From CALKMS01 sp036796755 (GTDB lineage Bacteria > Actinomycetota > Aquicultoria > SKW223 > CALKMS01), in the NCBI GenBank assembly GCA_036796755.1, contig DAIRCJ010000032.1:1-15307 (forward strand): DNA of 15,307 nt. Reading direction: 5' to 3'. Position 1 is the first letter of the stretch; every line of letters begins with the position of its first letter. The notes under the pieces were generated by a model, which was not told the origin of the DNA, did no database searches, and saw nothing but the letters and a program-made list of their open reading frames with translations. Shown piece by piece: positions 1 to 6,308 of the stretch. The position numbers and the translations under genes are program-made.

Positions 1-357
1 TTCATAAATGGTTTTTAAAACTTCCGTAGTTTCCTGGTTTTTTTGGATTAAGCTAAAGAGGATTTTGGCGGCAGTCCCGGGAAGAATTTCCGTGTGTTCT
101 GGCTTTAGCTGCCCAATCTTTTGATTTAATGCTGGTTGTCCGGTGACATTGATAATAAGGTCAAGCTGGTTTGAAAGAAAATCTTTCCAGTTTGAAGAGG
201 TTGGAATACCCAGTTTTTTAGCTAACTTAAGGCCCGGAGCCTCAGGATTTAAATCAGCAACTCCAACAACTTCAACCTCTTTTGTTTGGGAGAAAAGCTC
301 TAATAAGGACTTTCCTCCTTTTCCGGCCCCAATAATTAAAGTTCTTATAGTCTCCAC
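1..357 (-). CDS. Rossmann-fold NAD(P)-binding domain protein, N-terminal part (possible sensor/regulator)
   Basis: This is the first 119 codons of a gene that continues past base 1. The start is the GTG at 357-355, preceded by AAGGTGAG with 5 bases of spacing; no ATG competes. The protein opens with a beta strand and the dinucleotide-binding loop GAGKGGKSLLEL, followed by EVVGVADLNPEAPG, where the Asp after the second strand suits NAD-ribose binding, and then LDLIINVTG. This order is typical of homoserine-dehydrogenase-like N-terminal Rossmann domains. From memory, the closest pattern is the Rossmann domain fused in front of PAS sensor kinases or sigma-54 regulators in several anaerobes. The end of the visible part, around LKTIYE, could be the linker into a PAS domain, but that lies outside the window. 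It is divergent from isocitrate dehydrogenase. The Rossmann fold is secure; the sensor role is inference. Confidence 0.7.
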   Translation of the reverse strand, partial: METIRTLIIGAGKGGKSLLELFSQTKEVEVVGVADLNPEAPGLKLAKKLGIPTSSNWKDFLSNQLDLIINVTGQPALNQKIGQLKPEHTEILPGTAAKILFSLIQKNQETTEVLKTIYE

Positions 358-573
358 TTCAGCTCACCTTTCAAAAAAGTTCTCTCGCTTATATAAACTT
401 CCCTCACTTTTTATAATCGTTAAATGGAAAAAAAATAATACCCCTTTTGGGAGATTTTTAAATTTTTTTTGTTTTCCGTTACCGACTAAAAGTTGAGAGA
501 GATTTGTTTTTTCGGTAAGCTAAGCAATATTTTAGCACAATTTTTAGCCGAGTTTTATCGGAGGTGGAAAAAT

Positions 574-1581
574 ATGTACCGGATTACCTTAATTCCTGGC
601 GACGGAACCGGACCGGAGTTAGTTGAGGCTATGAAGAAAGTAGTAGCAGCTACTGGAGTGCCTGTTGATTGGGAAGTGGTTGAAGCCGGAGAAAAAGCGA
701 TGAGAGAAGTAGGGACACCCTTGCCTGATGAGGTTATCAAATCCATTAAGAGAAACAGGGTAGCCATTAAAGGTCCAATTACTACCCCTGTGGGCAGTGG
801 CTTTCGTAGTGTCAATGTAGCTTTGCGCAAAGAACTTGACCTTTATGCCTGTTTGAGACCAACCTTTACCATCGAGGGAATAAAGTCTCACTATAAAGGC
901 ATTGACCTGGTGATTGTTCGGGAAAACACGGAAGACCTTTATGCCGGAATTGAAAGAATGGTGAATGAAGAAACTGCCGAGTCAATTAAAAGGATAACTC
1001 GCAGAGCTACAGAAAGGATTGCTCGCTTTGCCTTTGAATACGCCAGGCGGGAAAGAAGAAAAAAAGTAACCTGTGTTCATAAGGCAAACATTATGAAATT
1101 TTCCGATGGCCTCTTTCTCAAAGTCGCTCGGGAGGTAGCCGAAGAATATCCCGACATTGAGTTTGAGGATCGCATTGTAGACAATATGTGTATGCAGCTG
1201 GTTATGAAACCCGAGCTTTATGACCTTCTGCTCTGCCCTAACCTTTACGGTGATATACTTTCCGATCTTTGTGCTGGCTTGGTGGGTGGGCTGGGGGTAG
1301 CTCCCGGGGCTAACATTGGCGATGAGTATGCCGTATTTGAGCCAACTCACGGCAGCGCCCCAAAGTATGCTGGTCAAGACAAAGTTAACCCGACCGCTAT
1401 AATCCTTTCTGCTTGGTTGATGTTAAAACATTTAGGTGAGCAAGAAGCAGCTGAGAAAATTTTAAAAGCAGTGAAAGAAGTCATTTCCGAGGGCAAGAAA
1501 GTAACCTATGATTTAGGGGGAACAGCTGGCACCCAGGAGATGGCAAAAGCAATTGCTGAGCGTGTCTCAGCCAATCATTAA
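574..1581 (+). CDS. Isocitrate dehydrogenase, short NAD-type family
   Basis: 335-residue beta-decarboxylating dehydrogenase that should oxidise isocitrate to 2-oxoglutarate and CO2 in the cytoplasm. The start is the ATG at 574 after GGAGGTGG at 560-567; the reading frame is open further upstream, but no equally good site exists there. Substrate residues match isocitrate rather than isopropylmalate dehydrogenase: Ser79 and Asn81 in SVNVALRK, Arg85, Arg95, Arg117, Tyr123, Lys170, and metal-binding Asp203, Asp227 and Asp231. The length and the FTIEGIKSHYKG segment resemble mitochondrial IDH3-like and thermophile/clostridial short enzymes. The cofactor loop reads PKYAGQDKV, keeping the Lys-Tyr...Val seen in NADP-dependent E. 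coli Icd, whereas typical NAD enzymes have Asp-Ile. Coenzyme choice is therefore uncertain. rpe follows after 89 bases. Isopropylmalate or homoisocitrate dehydrogenase is a less likely alternative. Confidence 0.85.
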   Translation: MYRITLIPGDGTGPELVEAMKKVVAATGVPVDWEVVEAGEKAMREVGTPLPDEVIKSIKRNRVAIKGPITTPVGSGFRSVNVALRKELDLYACLRPTFTIEGIKSHYKGIDLVIVRENTEDLYAGIERMVNEETAESIKRITRRATERIARFAFEYARRERRKKVTCVHKANIMKFSDGLFLKVAREVAEEYPDIEFEDRIVDNMCMQLVMKPELYDLLLCPNLYGDILSDLCAGLVGGLGVAPGANIGDEYAVFEPTHGSAPKYAGQDKVNPTAIILSAWLMLKHLGEQEAAEKILKAVKEVISEGKKVTYDLGGTAGTQEMAKAIAERVSANH

Positions 1582-1670
1582 CTCTCGGTTTTAAAAGCTT
1601 TTTAACCATTAGCAAGAATGATAAACTAATTATGCTTAAGAAGGTAAGAGCTTAAAAAGGAGGTAAGAGA

Positions 1671-2348
1671 TTGCCAGCAGAAATTTTAATTGCTCCTTCT
1701 TTGCTCTCGGCGGACTTTGCCCATCTGGCTGATGAGATAAAGAAGATGGAAGAAGCTGGAGCTAAAATTCTTCATATTGATGTTATGGATGGGCATTTTG
1801 TCCCCAACTTAACTATCGGGCCTCCAGTCATTGAGTCAATTCGGAAAGTTACTGATTTGCCCCTTGATGTTCACTTGATGATTGAAAATCCTGAAAGGTA
1901 TATAGACCAGTTTGTTCAAGCGGGAGCTGATTGGATTTCAGTTCAATACGAGTCAACCCCTCATATCCATCGGGCTTTGCAGATGATCAAAGCTTACGGG
2001 CATGTAGAAGTTGGATTAGCCTTAAACCCCTCAACTCCCTTGACTGTTCTTGCTCACTTACTGGAGGATCTAAACTTTGTTTTGCTGATGACTGTCAATC
2101 CCGGTTTTGAAGGCCAGACCTACATCCCCCAGATGACTGAAAAAATTAAGCATTTAAGACAGGTCCTTAACCGTCGAAAACTGGACATAAAAATTGAGGT
2201 TGATGGTGGCATTAACAGCAAGCTGGTTAAAAAAGTTGTTCAGGCGGGAGCCAGTATTCTGGTTGTGGGGTCAGCCATTTTTAGAAGTCCTGATGCCCGG
2301 GAAGCCTATTTAAAAATTCAAGCTGAGGTAGAGAAATATGTTAGGTAA
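1671..2348 (+). CDS. rpe: Ribulose-phosphate 3-epimerase
   Basis: 225-residue TIM-barrel enzyme that interconverts ribulose 5-phosphate and xylulose 5-phosphate in the pentose phosphate pathway. The start codon is TTG at 1671, set by AAAGGAGGT at 1656-1664 with 6 bases of spacing. Family signatures are complete: APSLLSADF near the N-terminus, HIDVMDGHFVPN (metal ligands His35 and Asp37), DVHLMI (His68), MTVNPGFEGQ and VDGGI (Asp178, the second catalytic acid), then VVGSAIF at the phosphate site. The length is normal for Rpe. The stop codon lies 11 bases inside the next gene, so the two are very likely cotranscribed. Whether the upstream IDH gene is in the same transcript is unclear, as I see no convincing terminator between them. 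Confidence 0.95.
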   Translation: MPAEILIAPSLLSADFAHLADEIKKMEEAGAKILHIDVMDGHFVPNLTIGPPVIESIRKVTDLPLDVHLMIENPERYIDQFVQAGADWISVQYESTPHIHRALQMIKAYGHVEVGLALNPSTPLTVLAHLLEDLNFVLLMTVNPGFEGQTYIPQMTEKIKHLRQVLNRRKLDIKIEVDGGINSKLVKKVVQAGASILVVGSAIFRSPDAREAYLKIQAEVEKYVR

Positions 2349-3009
2349 GATAATTAAGAATAGGTGGTTCATTCTGGCGGTTTTAATTGTGGCGGCGGTT
2401 GCCGCCGTTTTTTTCTGGTATGGTAGGTCAAAACCCAGCTTAAGGTTTGAGAAAAAAGAAGTTGTTTCTCAGGGGATTAAAAAGGGAGCCGTTGAGTTTT
2501 CGAAATCAACGGCTAAACCCGAAGAAACAAGTCAGTCTGGAACCTCAACCCCTTCAAAAGAGAAAGAAACTCTCCTCAGCGGAAAACCTCAACCAAAATT
2601 TAAAGAAGCTCCTCCCGGTATGCAGTTGGTTCCCAAATTGAATGCCTTCATTCCCGCTGATGTCAAGATTCAGGAACTTACCACTCAAACCATTGATCAA
2701 CTGAAGAAACCTCTTTATGGTATGGCTTCCGGCGATGTTTTGGAAGTTGGCGAAAAGAGTTCCAAGCTCAAGCTTTCTTCTTTTGTGGCTATGGAGGCGG
2801 AAAAAAAAGGCAAGGAAATAGAGAGGAAGTTTTATTACCTTCCTCCAGAGACAATTCTTTACCTTTCTTATCCTCCTGGCGTTCCTTCTGGTGAGGGCAG
2901 CAATCCTTTTGATTTAAAAGTAGGAGAAAGGATCCTGGCTCGAGTTTCTCTTTCTCCCGGGGGGAAAGAAGCAATCCTCTTAAAGATTGAAGGGAGAAAG
3001 ACAAAGTAG
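2338..3009 (+). CDS. Membrane-anchored protein of unknown function
   Basis: 223 residues; I do not recognise the family. The ATG at 2338 overlaps the end of rpe by 11 bases and has its own GAGGT at 2325-2329. Residues 11-28 form one hydrophobic segment preceded by Lys/Arg, predicting a signal anchor with the rest outside the cytoplasmic membrane. Residues 45-90 are rich in Ser, Thr, Lys, Glu and Pro, which looks like a disordered stalk. Residues 95-220 appear to be a compact beta-rich domain (LVPKLNAFIPADVKIQEL, a YYLPPETILYLSYP segment, and a C-terminal VGERILARV strand). No cysteine is present and no catalytic motif is evident. The overlap with rpe suggests shared transcription but says little about function. 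Confidence 0.75.
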   Translation: MLGKIIKNRWFILAVLIVAAVAAVFFWYGRSKPSLRFEKKEVVSQGIKKGAVEFSKSTAKPEETSQSGTSTPSKEKETLLSGKPQPKFKEAPPGMQLVPKLNAFIPADVKIQELTTQTIDQLKKPLYGMASGDVLEVGEKSSKLKLSSFVAMEAEKKGKEIERKFYYLPPETILYLSYPPGVPSGEGSNPFDLKVGERILARVSLSPGGKEAILLKIEGRKTK

Positions 3010-3076
3010 AGGAAAAATTTTTAAACCATCATTTGCGCTGTTGGCCAGAGATTTTTTTAAAAGCAGCTGAATTAGA

Positions 3077-3092
3077 GTTTAACCTTTTAAAC
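3077..3092. repeat. Short inverted repeat upstream of the membrane protein gene
   Basis: GTTTAA-CCTT-TTAAAC is a perfect 6-base inverted repeat 25 bases before the start codon at 3118. It could be an operator or a weak leader hairpin. Being AT-rich and short, it could also be chance. Confidence 0.25.
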
Positions 3093-3117
3093 AGAAGTTA
3101 AGAGTGGGGAGAGAGCA

Positions 3118-3927
3118 ATGGACGGTTGGAGAATTTTTGTCAAGCGGGAAGATTTGGTAGTCTCCAAAAAAATGACGGTTTCCTGGCCAGTAGCGATTGT
3201 CCTTTCTTTAGTTTTGTCTTTGCTTTTTTCAGGCTTTTATGCTTTTTATACCCTTATTTCTCCAGTAGTAAGGAGCTCGGATCTTTCTTTTTCCAGTTTT
3301 TTACATTTGAACCATTTTTCCATTTCAATTTTTTTCACCTTCCTTTTTATTCTAGGGCTTTTGTTTGTTTTAAGAGAGCTGGTTTTAAAATTTAGTCTGG
3401 ATTTTGCTGCCTTAATTTCGGTGGGGTTTTTAACTATTTTTCTGGCAGTTGGCACCTATCTGTGCCTCAGTTATTTCAGCGGTTCAGATATTTTGAGTTT
3501 TGATTTGCCCGATTGCTTCCACCGTTATTATGGCCTGGAAGTATTTTCTGCCCAGAACGATAACAGCAATCAATTAGCCATTTCCTCTCAAAAATTACTT
3601 TTACACTTGAGAAATTGCCCGAGCTTAAAATCTGAACAGGAAAGGGCAAAGGGATACTTTCAGGGCGATCCGGTCAAGGTGATTCGCCGGGGTTTTTTAA
3701 CCTGGCAGGCGGCGGCGGTAAGCGGTTTTACGCTTCACAACCAGTGTCTTTCCGAAGAAAAAAGAGATTTTTTTCGGGAAGGCCTCGAGGCTTACTCAAA
3801 ATTTGCTTTTTACTTTCTTTCTGAATATGTTATTCTCGGCCTGTTTTATTTTTTCTTCCCCCTTATCCTTTTCCAATTGTTTTTCTTCTTTTTTACTAAA
3901 AAGCATATATGGTTAATTAGAGGCTAA
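3118..3927 (+). CDS. Polytopic membrane protein of unknown function
   Basis: 269 residues, starting at ATG 3118 after GGGGAGAG. Four hydrophobic segments are visible at about residues 24-46, 68-90, 96-119 and 233-260. Between the third and fourth is a soluble loop of roughly 110 residues (121-232) containing three cysteines (133, 167, 210) and mixed charge. The composition is extremely Phe/Leu-rich, and the tail ends with KKHIWLIRG. I recognise no family and no catalytic motif. It lies 108 bases after the previous membrane gene and converges with the cytochrome gene, ending 21 bases from it. A perfect hairpin begins inside its last codons. It could belong with the preceding unknown gene, but an internal promoter in the 108-base gap cannot be excluded. 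Confidence 0.7.
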   Translation: MDGWRIFVKREDLVVSKKMTVSWPVAIVLSLVLSLLFSGFYAFYTLISPVVRSSDLSFSSFLHLNHFSISIFFTFLFILGLLFVLRELVLKFSLDFAALISVGFLTIFLAVGTYLCLSYFSGSDILSFDLPDCFHRYYGLEVFSAQNDNSNQLAISSQKLLLHLRNCPSLKSEQERAKGYFQGDPVKVIRRGFLTWQAAAVSGFTLHNQCLSEEKRDFFREGLEAYSKFAFYFLSEYVILGLFYFFFPLILFQLFFFFFTKKHIWLIRG

Positions 3928-3941
3928 AAATTATTTTTAGC
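3923..3941. terminator. Possible bidirectional terminator between convergent genes
   Basis: GCTAAAAA-TTA-TTTTTAGC is a perfect 8-base inverted repeat with a 3-base loop. It begins in the stop codon region of the gene ending at 3927 and lies before the end of the cytochrome gene at 3949. Its A and T tracts suit termination in both directions, but the stem has only two G-C pairs, so it would be weak. Confidence 0.4.
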
Positions 3942-3948
3942 TTAAGAA

Positions 3949-4671
3949 CTAATTGCTGGAAGAGTTGCTTTTGATTTTTTTGCTCGCTTTGAGCAAAAAA
4001 GACTGGCTATGACAAAAATCGCACCTATTGTTCAGAGCCTTTCCGTCGTGACAGCGCTCTTTACAGCTTTCCATGGTTAAAAAGTTTTCGTAGCCTTTTA
4101 TTGAATGGGCAACCCGGTTATGGCACTCTGAGCATTGCATTCTGATTTTTAGGTGAGCTTGATGTTTGAAGAGAAGCCCGTGCCCCAGGCTCTCATCGCG
4201 GCCTCCGGTGTGACAAAGCTGGCAGGATTCATTAGAAATTTCTGAGGCCAGCTCGCTTTCTTTATTAATTGGTTTTTCATATCCGCCGGTGAGGTGGTAA
4301 AAAAGGCTTTTTGGGGACTTGGCTTTATCAATCAAAAGATGAATGAGGCCTGGCTTGACATGGCACTGAATACAGCCGGTGTTCTGGTGAACAGAAGTTT
4401 TCCAGGAGGCGTAGTCAGCCTTCATTTCGTGGCAGCTACCACAAAAAGCAGGGCGACAGGTAAAATAGATTCCGCCGGCCGCAATCGCTATGAAAGCAAA
4501 AATTCCCACAATAAGGAAGAAGACATTTCGGGTAAGGATCATTACAAAAGCTTTTTTAGAAAAGAAAACTCCCTGTCTTACGTCCGGAGAGATACATTTT
4601 TTCGGGTCTCGCCCCAGAACACATTCACCTGAGGGTAAAACAAAATCGCAATTTTGACATTTTTTCTCCAT
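3949..4671 (-). CDS. Membrane-anchored multihaem c-type cytochrome, NapC/NirT/NrfH-like
   Basis: 240 residues, starting at ATG 4671 with AAGGAGGAG upstream. A single membrane segment (about 50-70) is followed directly by the first haem motif CGSCHEM, the hallmark of NapC/NrfH quinol dehydrogenases, in which the Met can ligate haem 1. Further motifs are CIQCH (100-104), CQLCH (150-154), CSECH (180-184), CKERCH (203-208, a CX3CH variant) and CDFCH (217-221). That gives five canonical sites plus one unusual one outside the membrane. The role would be to pass electrons from menaquinol to a periplasmic or extracellular acceptor; the terminal partner is not encoded nearby. Before the membrane helix the protein has four cysteines (5, 8, 17, 26) spaced CX2CX8CX8C, which is not part of classical NapC and could bind zinc or an iron-sulphur cluster on the cytoplasmic side. 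Confidence 0.85.
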   Translation of the reverse strand: MEKKCQNCDFVLPSGECVLGRDPKKCISPDVRQGVFFSKKAFVMILTRNVFFLIVGIFAFIAIAAGGIYFTCRPAFCGSCHEMKADYASWKTSVHQNTGCIQCHVKPGLIHLLIDKAKSPKSLFYHLTGGYEKPINKESELASEISNESCQLCHTGGRDESLGHGLLFKHQAHLKIRMQCSECHNRVAHSIKGYENFLTMESCKERCHDGKALNNRCDFCHSQSFLLKASKKIKSNSSSN

Positions 4672-4855
4672 TGTTCTACTTTCTCCTCCTTAGTTTCTTT
4701 CAACTACTTTTATAAGATACTTTGAACTTTGTTGTTGCCTTCCTTAATCACTAAAAAAGGTGTTAATATCCGGCCCTTTTTCTACCCAAAAAGGTGGAGA
4801 AATTTCATCGGGGAGAAAGAAAATTTAGAAGCGAAAAAGTTCTTGTTTTTTCGGC

Positions 4856-4886
4856 TTGAGCTTAAATTTTTAAGTAAGGGTATAAT
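4856..4886 (+). promoter_or_regulatory. Predicted promoter for the DUF3467 gene
   Basis: A perfect -10 box TATAAT at 4881-4886 is preceded by TTGAGC at 4856-4861. The 19-base spacer is slightly long. It lies 61 bases before the start codon at 4948, which fits a short leader. Confidence 0.5.
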
Positions 4887-4947
4887 TTAAGAAGCGCTTA
4901 AGGTCAGGAAGTAGGGTTGGGCTAAAATACTTGAGGAGGTGTTTTTG

Positions 4948-5247
4948 TTGGCTGAAGAGAAGAAAAAAGAAATCAAGATTGAGTTTCCACCGCATTTGCG
5001 CGCCGGCGTTTACACCAATAATATGGTTGTCAGCCACACCAGGGAAGAGTTTATTCTCGATTTTATGTTGGTGACCTCAATGGATGGTGTGGTGACAGCG
5101 AGGTTAATAACCAGCCCCGGACATCTGAAGCGAATTATAGCCGCTTTACAGGAAAATGTAAAAAAGTATGAAGCTACTTATGGAAAGATAGAGGTAGAAG
5201 GTTTGTCAAAAGGAACAAAAGGGCCTGTCTCTCCCATTGCCCATTGA
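4948..5247 (+). CDS. DUF3467 family protein
   Basis: 99 residues of unknown biochemical function. I place the start at TTG 4948 (MAEEKKKEIK) because GAGGAGGT at 4933-4940 lies 7 bases before it; the in-frame GTG at 4939 overlaps that ribosome binding site. The core matches the DUF3467 pattern: an amphipathic first strand (IEFPPHL), GVYTNNMVVSHTREEFILDF with its conserved Glu-Phe and Asp-Phe, then ARLITSPGHLKRIIAALQENVKKYE and a final IEVEG. The length is normal for the family, which occurs widely in bacteria as a small soluble single-domain protein. Its own promoter and the 6S-like RNA downstream suggest it is transcribed alone. Confidence 0.85.
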   Translation: MAEEKKKEIKIEFPPHLRAGVYTNNMVVSHTREEFILDFMLVTSMDGVVTARLITSPGHLKRIIAALQENVKKYEATYGKIEVEGLSKGTKGPVSPIAH

Positions 5248-5470
5248 TAAACTGGCTGTTAGCAGAGTTTCATTCGCTGGCTTTTGGTTTTTGATTTAAG
5301 GTTTGTATTTTTCTATATTTTTCGGGCTGGAAAACCTGACTCTAGAAAAAAGCAGGGCCAAATCACGAGCTAAAGCGGGGTTAAAATATTCAAAAAATTT
5401 TTCGAATCCTTTTCCCAGATAGGATAGGCTCGAGTGTTGTTTTTGCTGTTCAGAATAGCTAAAAAATTTC

Positions 5471-5498
5471 TTGACATCTCCTTTGAATGGTTTAGAAT
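5471..5498 (+). promoter_or_regulatory. Strong sigma-70-type promoter for the 6S-like RNA
   Basis: A perfect -35 box TTGACA (5471-5476) is followed after 16 bases by TAGAAT (5493-5498), one mismatch from consensus. The predicted transcript start, 6-7 bases later, coincides with the first base of the terminal stem of the RNA at 5504. This is the best-matching promoter in the window. Confidence 0.75.
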
Positions 5499-5503
5499 GA
5501 AGC

Positions 5504-5667
5504 TGTCCCGAGAGGCTCACGGAGCCTTTCAAAGCAAGTGGGCAAAGGGGCGTCGAGAGGAAACTCAAATAGCCGAGGCCTTCGGGCCAGAGCTAAGAGA
5601 GCTTCCAAAAGACAAACCGGAGCCCCAGGCTGAGAAAGCTCCAGGTAGTTTCTCGGGACACTTTTTT
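5504..5667 (+). ncRNA. ssrS: Candidate 6S RNA (RNA polymerase-binding regulatory RNA)
   Basis: About 160 bases that fold by eye into one unbranched rod. TGTCCCGAGA (5504-5513) pairs perfectly with TCTCGGGACA (5651-5660), followed by a T7 run ending at 5668. Inside this, GGAGCCTTTC (5521-5530) pairs with GAAAGCTCC (5634-5642) with one bulged C. Next comes an asymmetric open bubble (5531-5546 against 5627-5633), then GGGGC/GCCCC (5547-5551 with 5622-5626). The apical part is 5559-5566 with 5599-5606, TAGC/GCTA (5570-5573 with 5592-5595), and GGCC/GGCC closed by a TTCG tetraloop (5577-5588). A rod with a central bubble mimicking an open promoter is the defining shape of 6S RNA, which binds the housekeeping RNA polymerase holoenzyme. 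The bubble contains GCAAGTGGGC, which as I recall is one base from GCAAGCGGGC in E. coli 6S. Assignment rests on structure and this motif; I could not run a covariance search. Confidence 0.72.
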
Positions 5668-5787
5668 TAATTTTTTTGCCTAAATTTTTTGGCAGGGGTT
5701 AAGGGAGTCCTTTTTTATAACTCATCCTTAACGCGGTTCACATTAATGCTTTTGCCTGAGTGTTTTGGAAAAAAATTGCGGCAGGAT

Positions 5788-5816
5788 TTGGTTCTCAGGC
5801 AAACCTCTGGTATAAT
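5788..5816 (+). promoter_or_regulatory. Predicted rpsO promoter
   Basis: A perfect TATAAT at 5811-5816 lies 17 bases after TTGGTT at 5788-5793, a 3 of 6 match to the -35 consensus. Transcription from about 5823 would give a leader of some 70 bases before rpsO. Confidence 0.6.
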
Positions 5817-5822
5817 AAAAAC

Positions 5823-5891
5823 ACCTTAGACTGGGAACTGGATTCCCCGACCGGTCCTCGGTTTAAGGAATTTTGGTTATAAGGGGGTTAT
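5823..5891 (+). promoter_or_regulatory. Structured rpsO leader, possible S15 autoregulatory site
   Basis: The leader holds GGGAA-CTGGA-TTCCC (5833-5837 with 5843-5847) directly followed by CGA...TCG around the palindrome GACCGGTC (5849-5856). The CCCC at 5845-5848 is also complementary to the ribosome binding site AAGGGGGT before the start at 5892, so an alternative fold could hide it. S15 is known to repress its own mRNA through varied leader structures; this particular one is inference. Confidence 0.4.
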
Positions 5892-6158
5892 ATGCTGACC
5901 AAGAGCCAGAAGGAAAAGATAATAAAGAAGCACCAGATTCACGAAGGCGACACTGGCTCACCTGAGGTTCAGATTGCCATTCTGACTGAAAGAATAAAAT
6001 ATCTCACCGAGCATCTCAAAGTTCACAGCAAGGACTATCATTCTCGCCGAGGAATGCTTAAGATGGTTGGTCAAAGAAGGCGGCTTTTGAATTACCTTAA
6101 AGACGTAGATATTGAGAGATACCGGGCCATTGTCAAGAAACTTCGCCTTCGCGGCTAA
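5892..6158 (+). CDS. rpsO: Ribosomal protein S15
   Basis: 88 residues, the usual bacterial S15 length. It is a primary binder of 16S rRNA at the three-way junction in the central domain and seeds platform assembly of the 30S subunit. Diagnostic segments are present: HEGDTGSPEVQIAILTERI, LTEHLKVHSKDYHSRRGML, and VGQRRRLLNYLK ahead of a basic C-terminus (YRAIVKKLRLRG). The His, Asp and Ser of HSKDYHSRRG that contact rRNA are intact. The ATG at 5892 follows AAGGGGGT. The gene has its own promoter and is closed by a strong hairpin at 6216, so it appears monocistronic; the frequent neighbour pnp is absent here. Confidence 0.97.
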   Translation: MLTKSQKEKIIKKHQIHEGDTGSPEVQIAILTERIKYLTEHLKVHSKDYHSRRGMLKMVGQRRRLLNYLKDVDIERYRAIVKKLRLRG

Positions 6159-6215
6159 TCTCTGCGTTTTCTTAGCTGAAACCCATAGAAGTTAACAAGT
6201 CCAGATTTTAGGGCT

Positions 6216-6240
6216 AAAAGCTGGCTTCCAGCTTTTCCTT
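6216..6240 (+). terminator. Rho-independent terminator after rpsO
   Basis: AAAAGCTGG-CTT-CCAGCTTTT is a perfect 9-base hairpin with a 3-base loop, followed by CCTTTCC. It sits 57 bases after the rpsO stop. Its A and T flanks are symmetrical, so it may also terminate the opposing def-fmt transcript, which ends at 6309. Confidence 0.7.
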
Positions 6241-6260
6241 TCCACTAAAGTCTCGTTTGT

Positions 6261-6303
6261 AAGATTTATTTCAGCATTTCAGAGTGGGTGAAGGTCTGAC
6301 TTT
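6261..6303 (+). repeat. Imperfect direct repeat, copy A
   Basis: This 43-base stretch resembles 7889-7931. The first 24 bases (AAGATTTATTTCAGCATTTC and on to CAGAG) match at 21 of 24 positions, and both copies end in a TGGG-AGGT-TGACTT core after a small gap. The two copies lie in the same orientation on either side of the def-fmt operon. Confidence 0.45.
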
Positions 6304-6308
6304 CGGGG

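Noticed and set aside
143..496. 117-residue plus-strand reading frame at the left end
   Set aside because: It is antisense to the Rossmann-domain gene, which has a clear start site and motif, and then runs into AT-rich spacer.
4786..4795. Repeated AAAAAGGTG words and a CCTTTTT/AAAAAGG hairpin upstream of the cytochrome gene
   Set aside because: Two short low-complexity copies (near 4754 and 4786) without regular spacing to a promoter are not enough to call an operator.
4901..4923. AGGTCAGGAAGTAGGGTTGG, reminiscent of the SRP RNA core
   Set aside because: The GGAAG and AGCAGCC parts of the SRP hairpin are not present together and no flanking stem pairs; it is more simply the 5' leader of the DUF3467 gene.
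4939..4941. GTG 4939 as the start of the DUF3467 gene
   Set aside because: It overlaps the GAGGAGGT ribosome binding site; TTG 4948 has correct spacing.
5388..5407. Near-perfect 20-base palindrome ATTCAAAAAATTTTTCGAAT
   Set aside because: It has one mismatch, is almost pure A/T, and has no gene start or terminator context; too likely by chance in this AT-rich spacer.
5296..5670. Overlapping reading frames on both strands (5296-5568 minus, 5434-5670 plus)
   Set aside because: Neither has a good ribosome binding site or a recognisable protein pattern, and both run through the stems and promoter of the 6S-like RNA.
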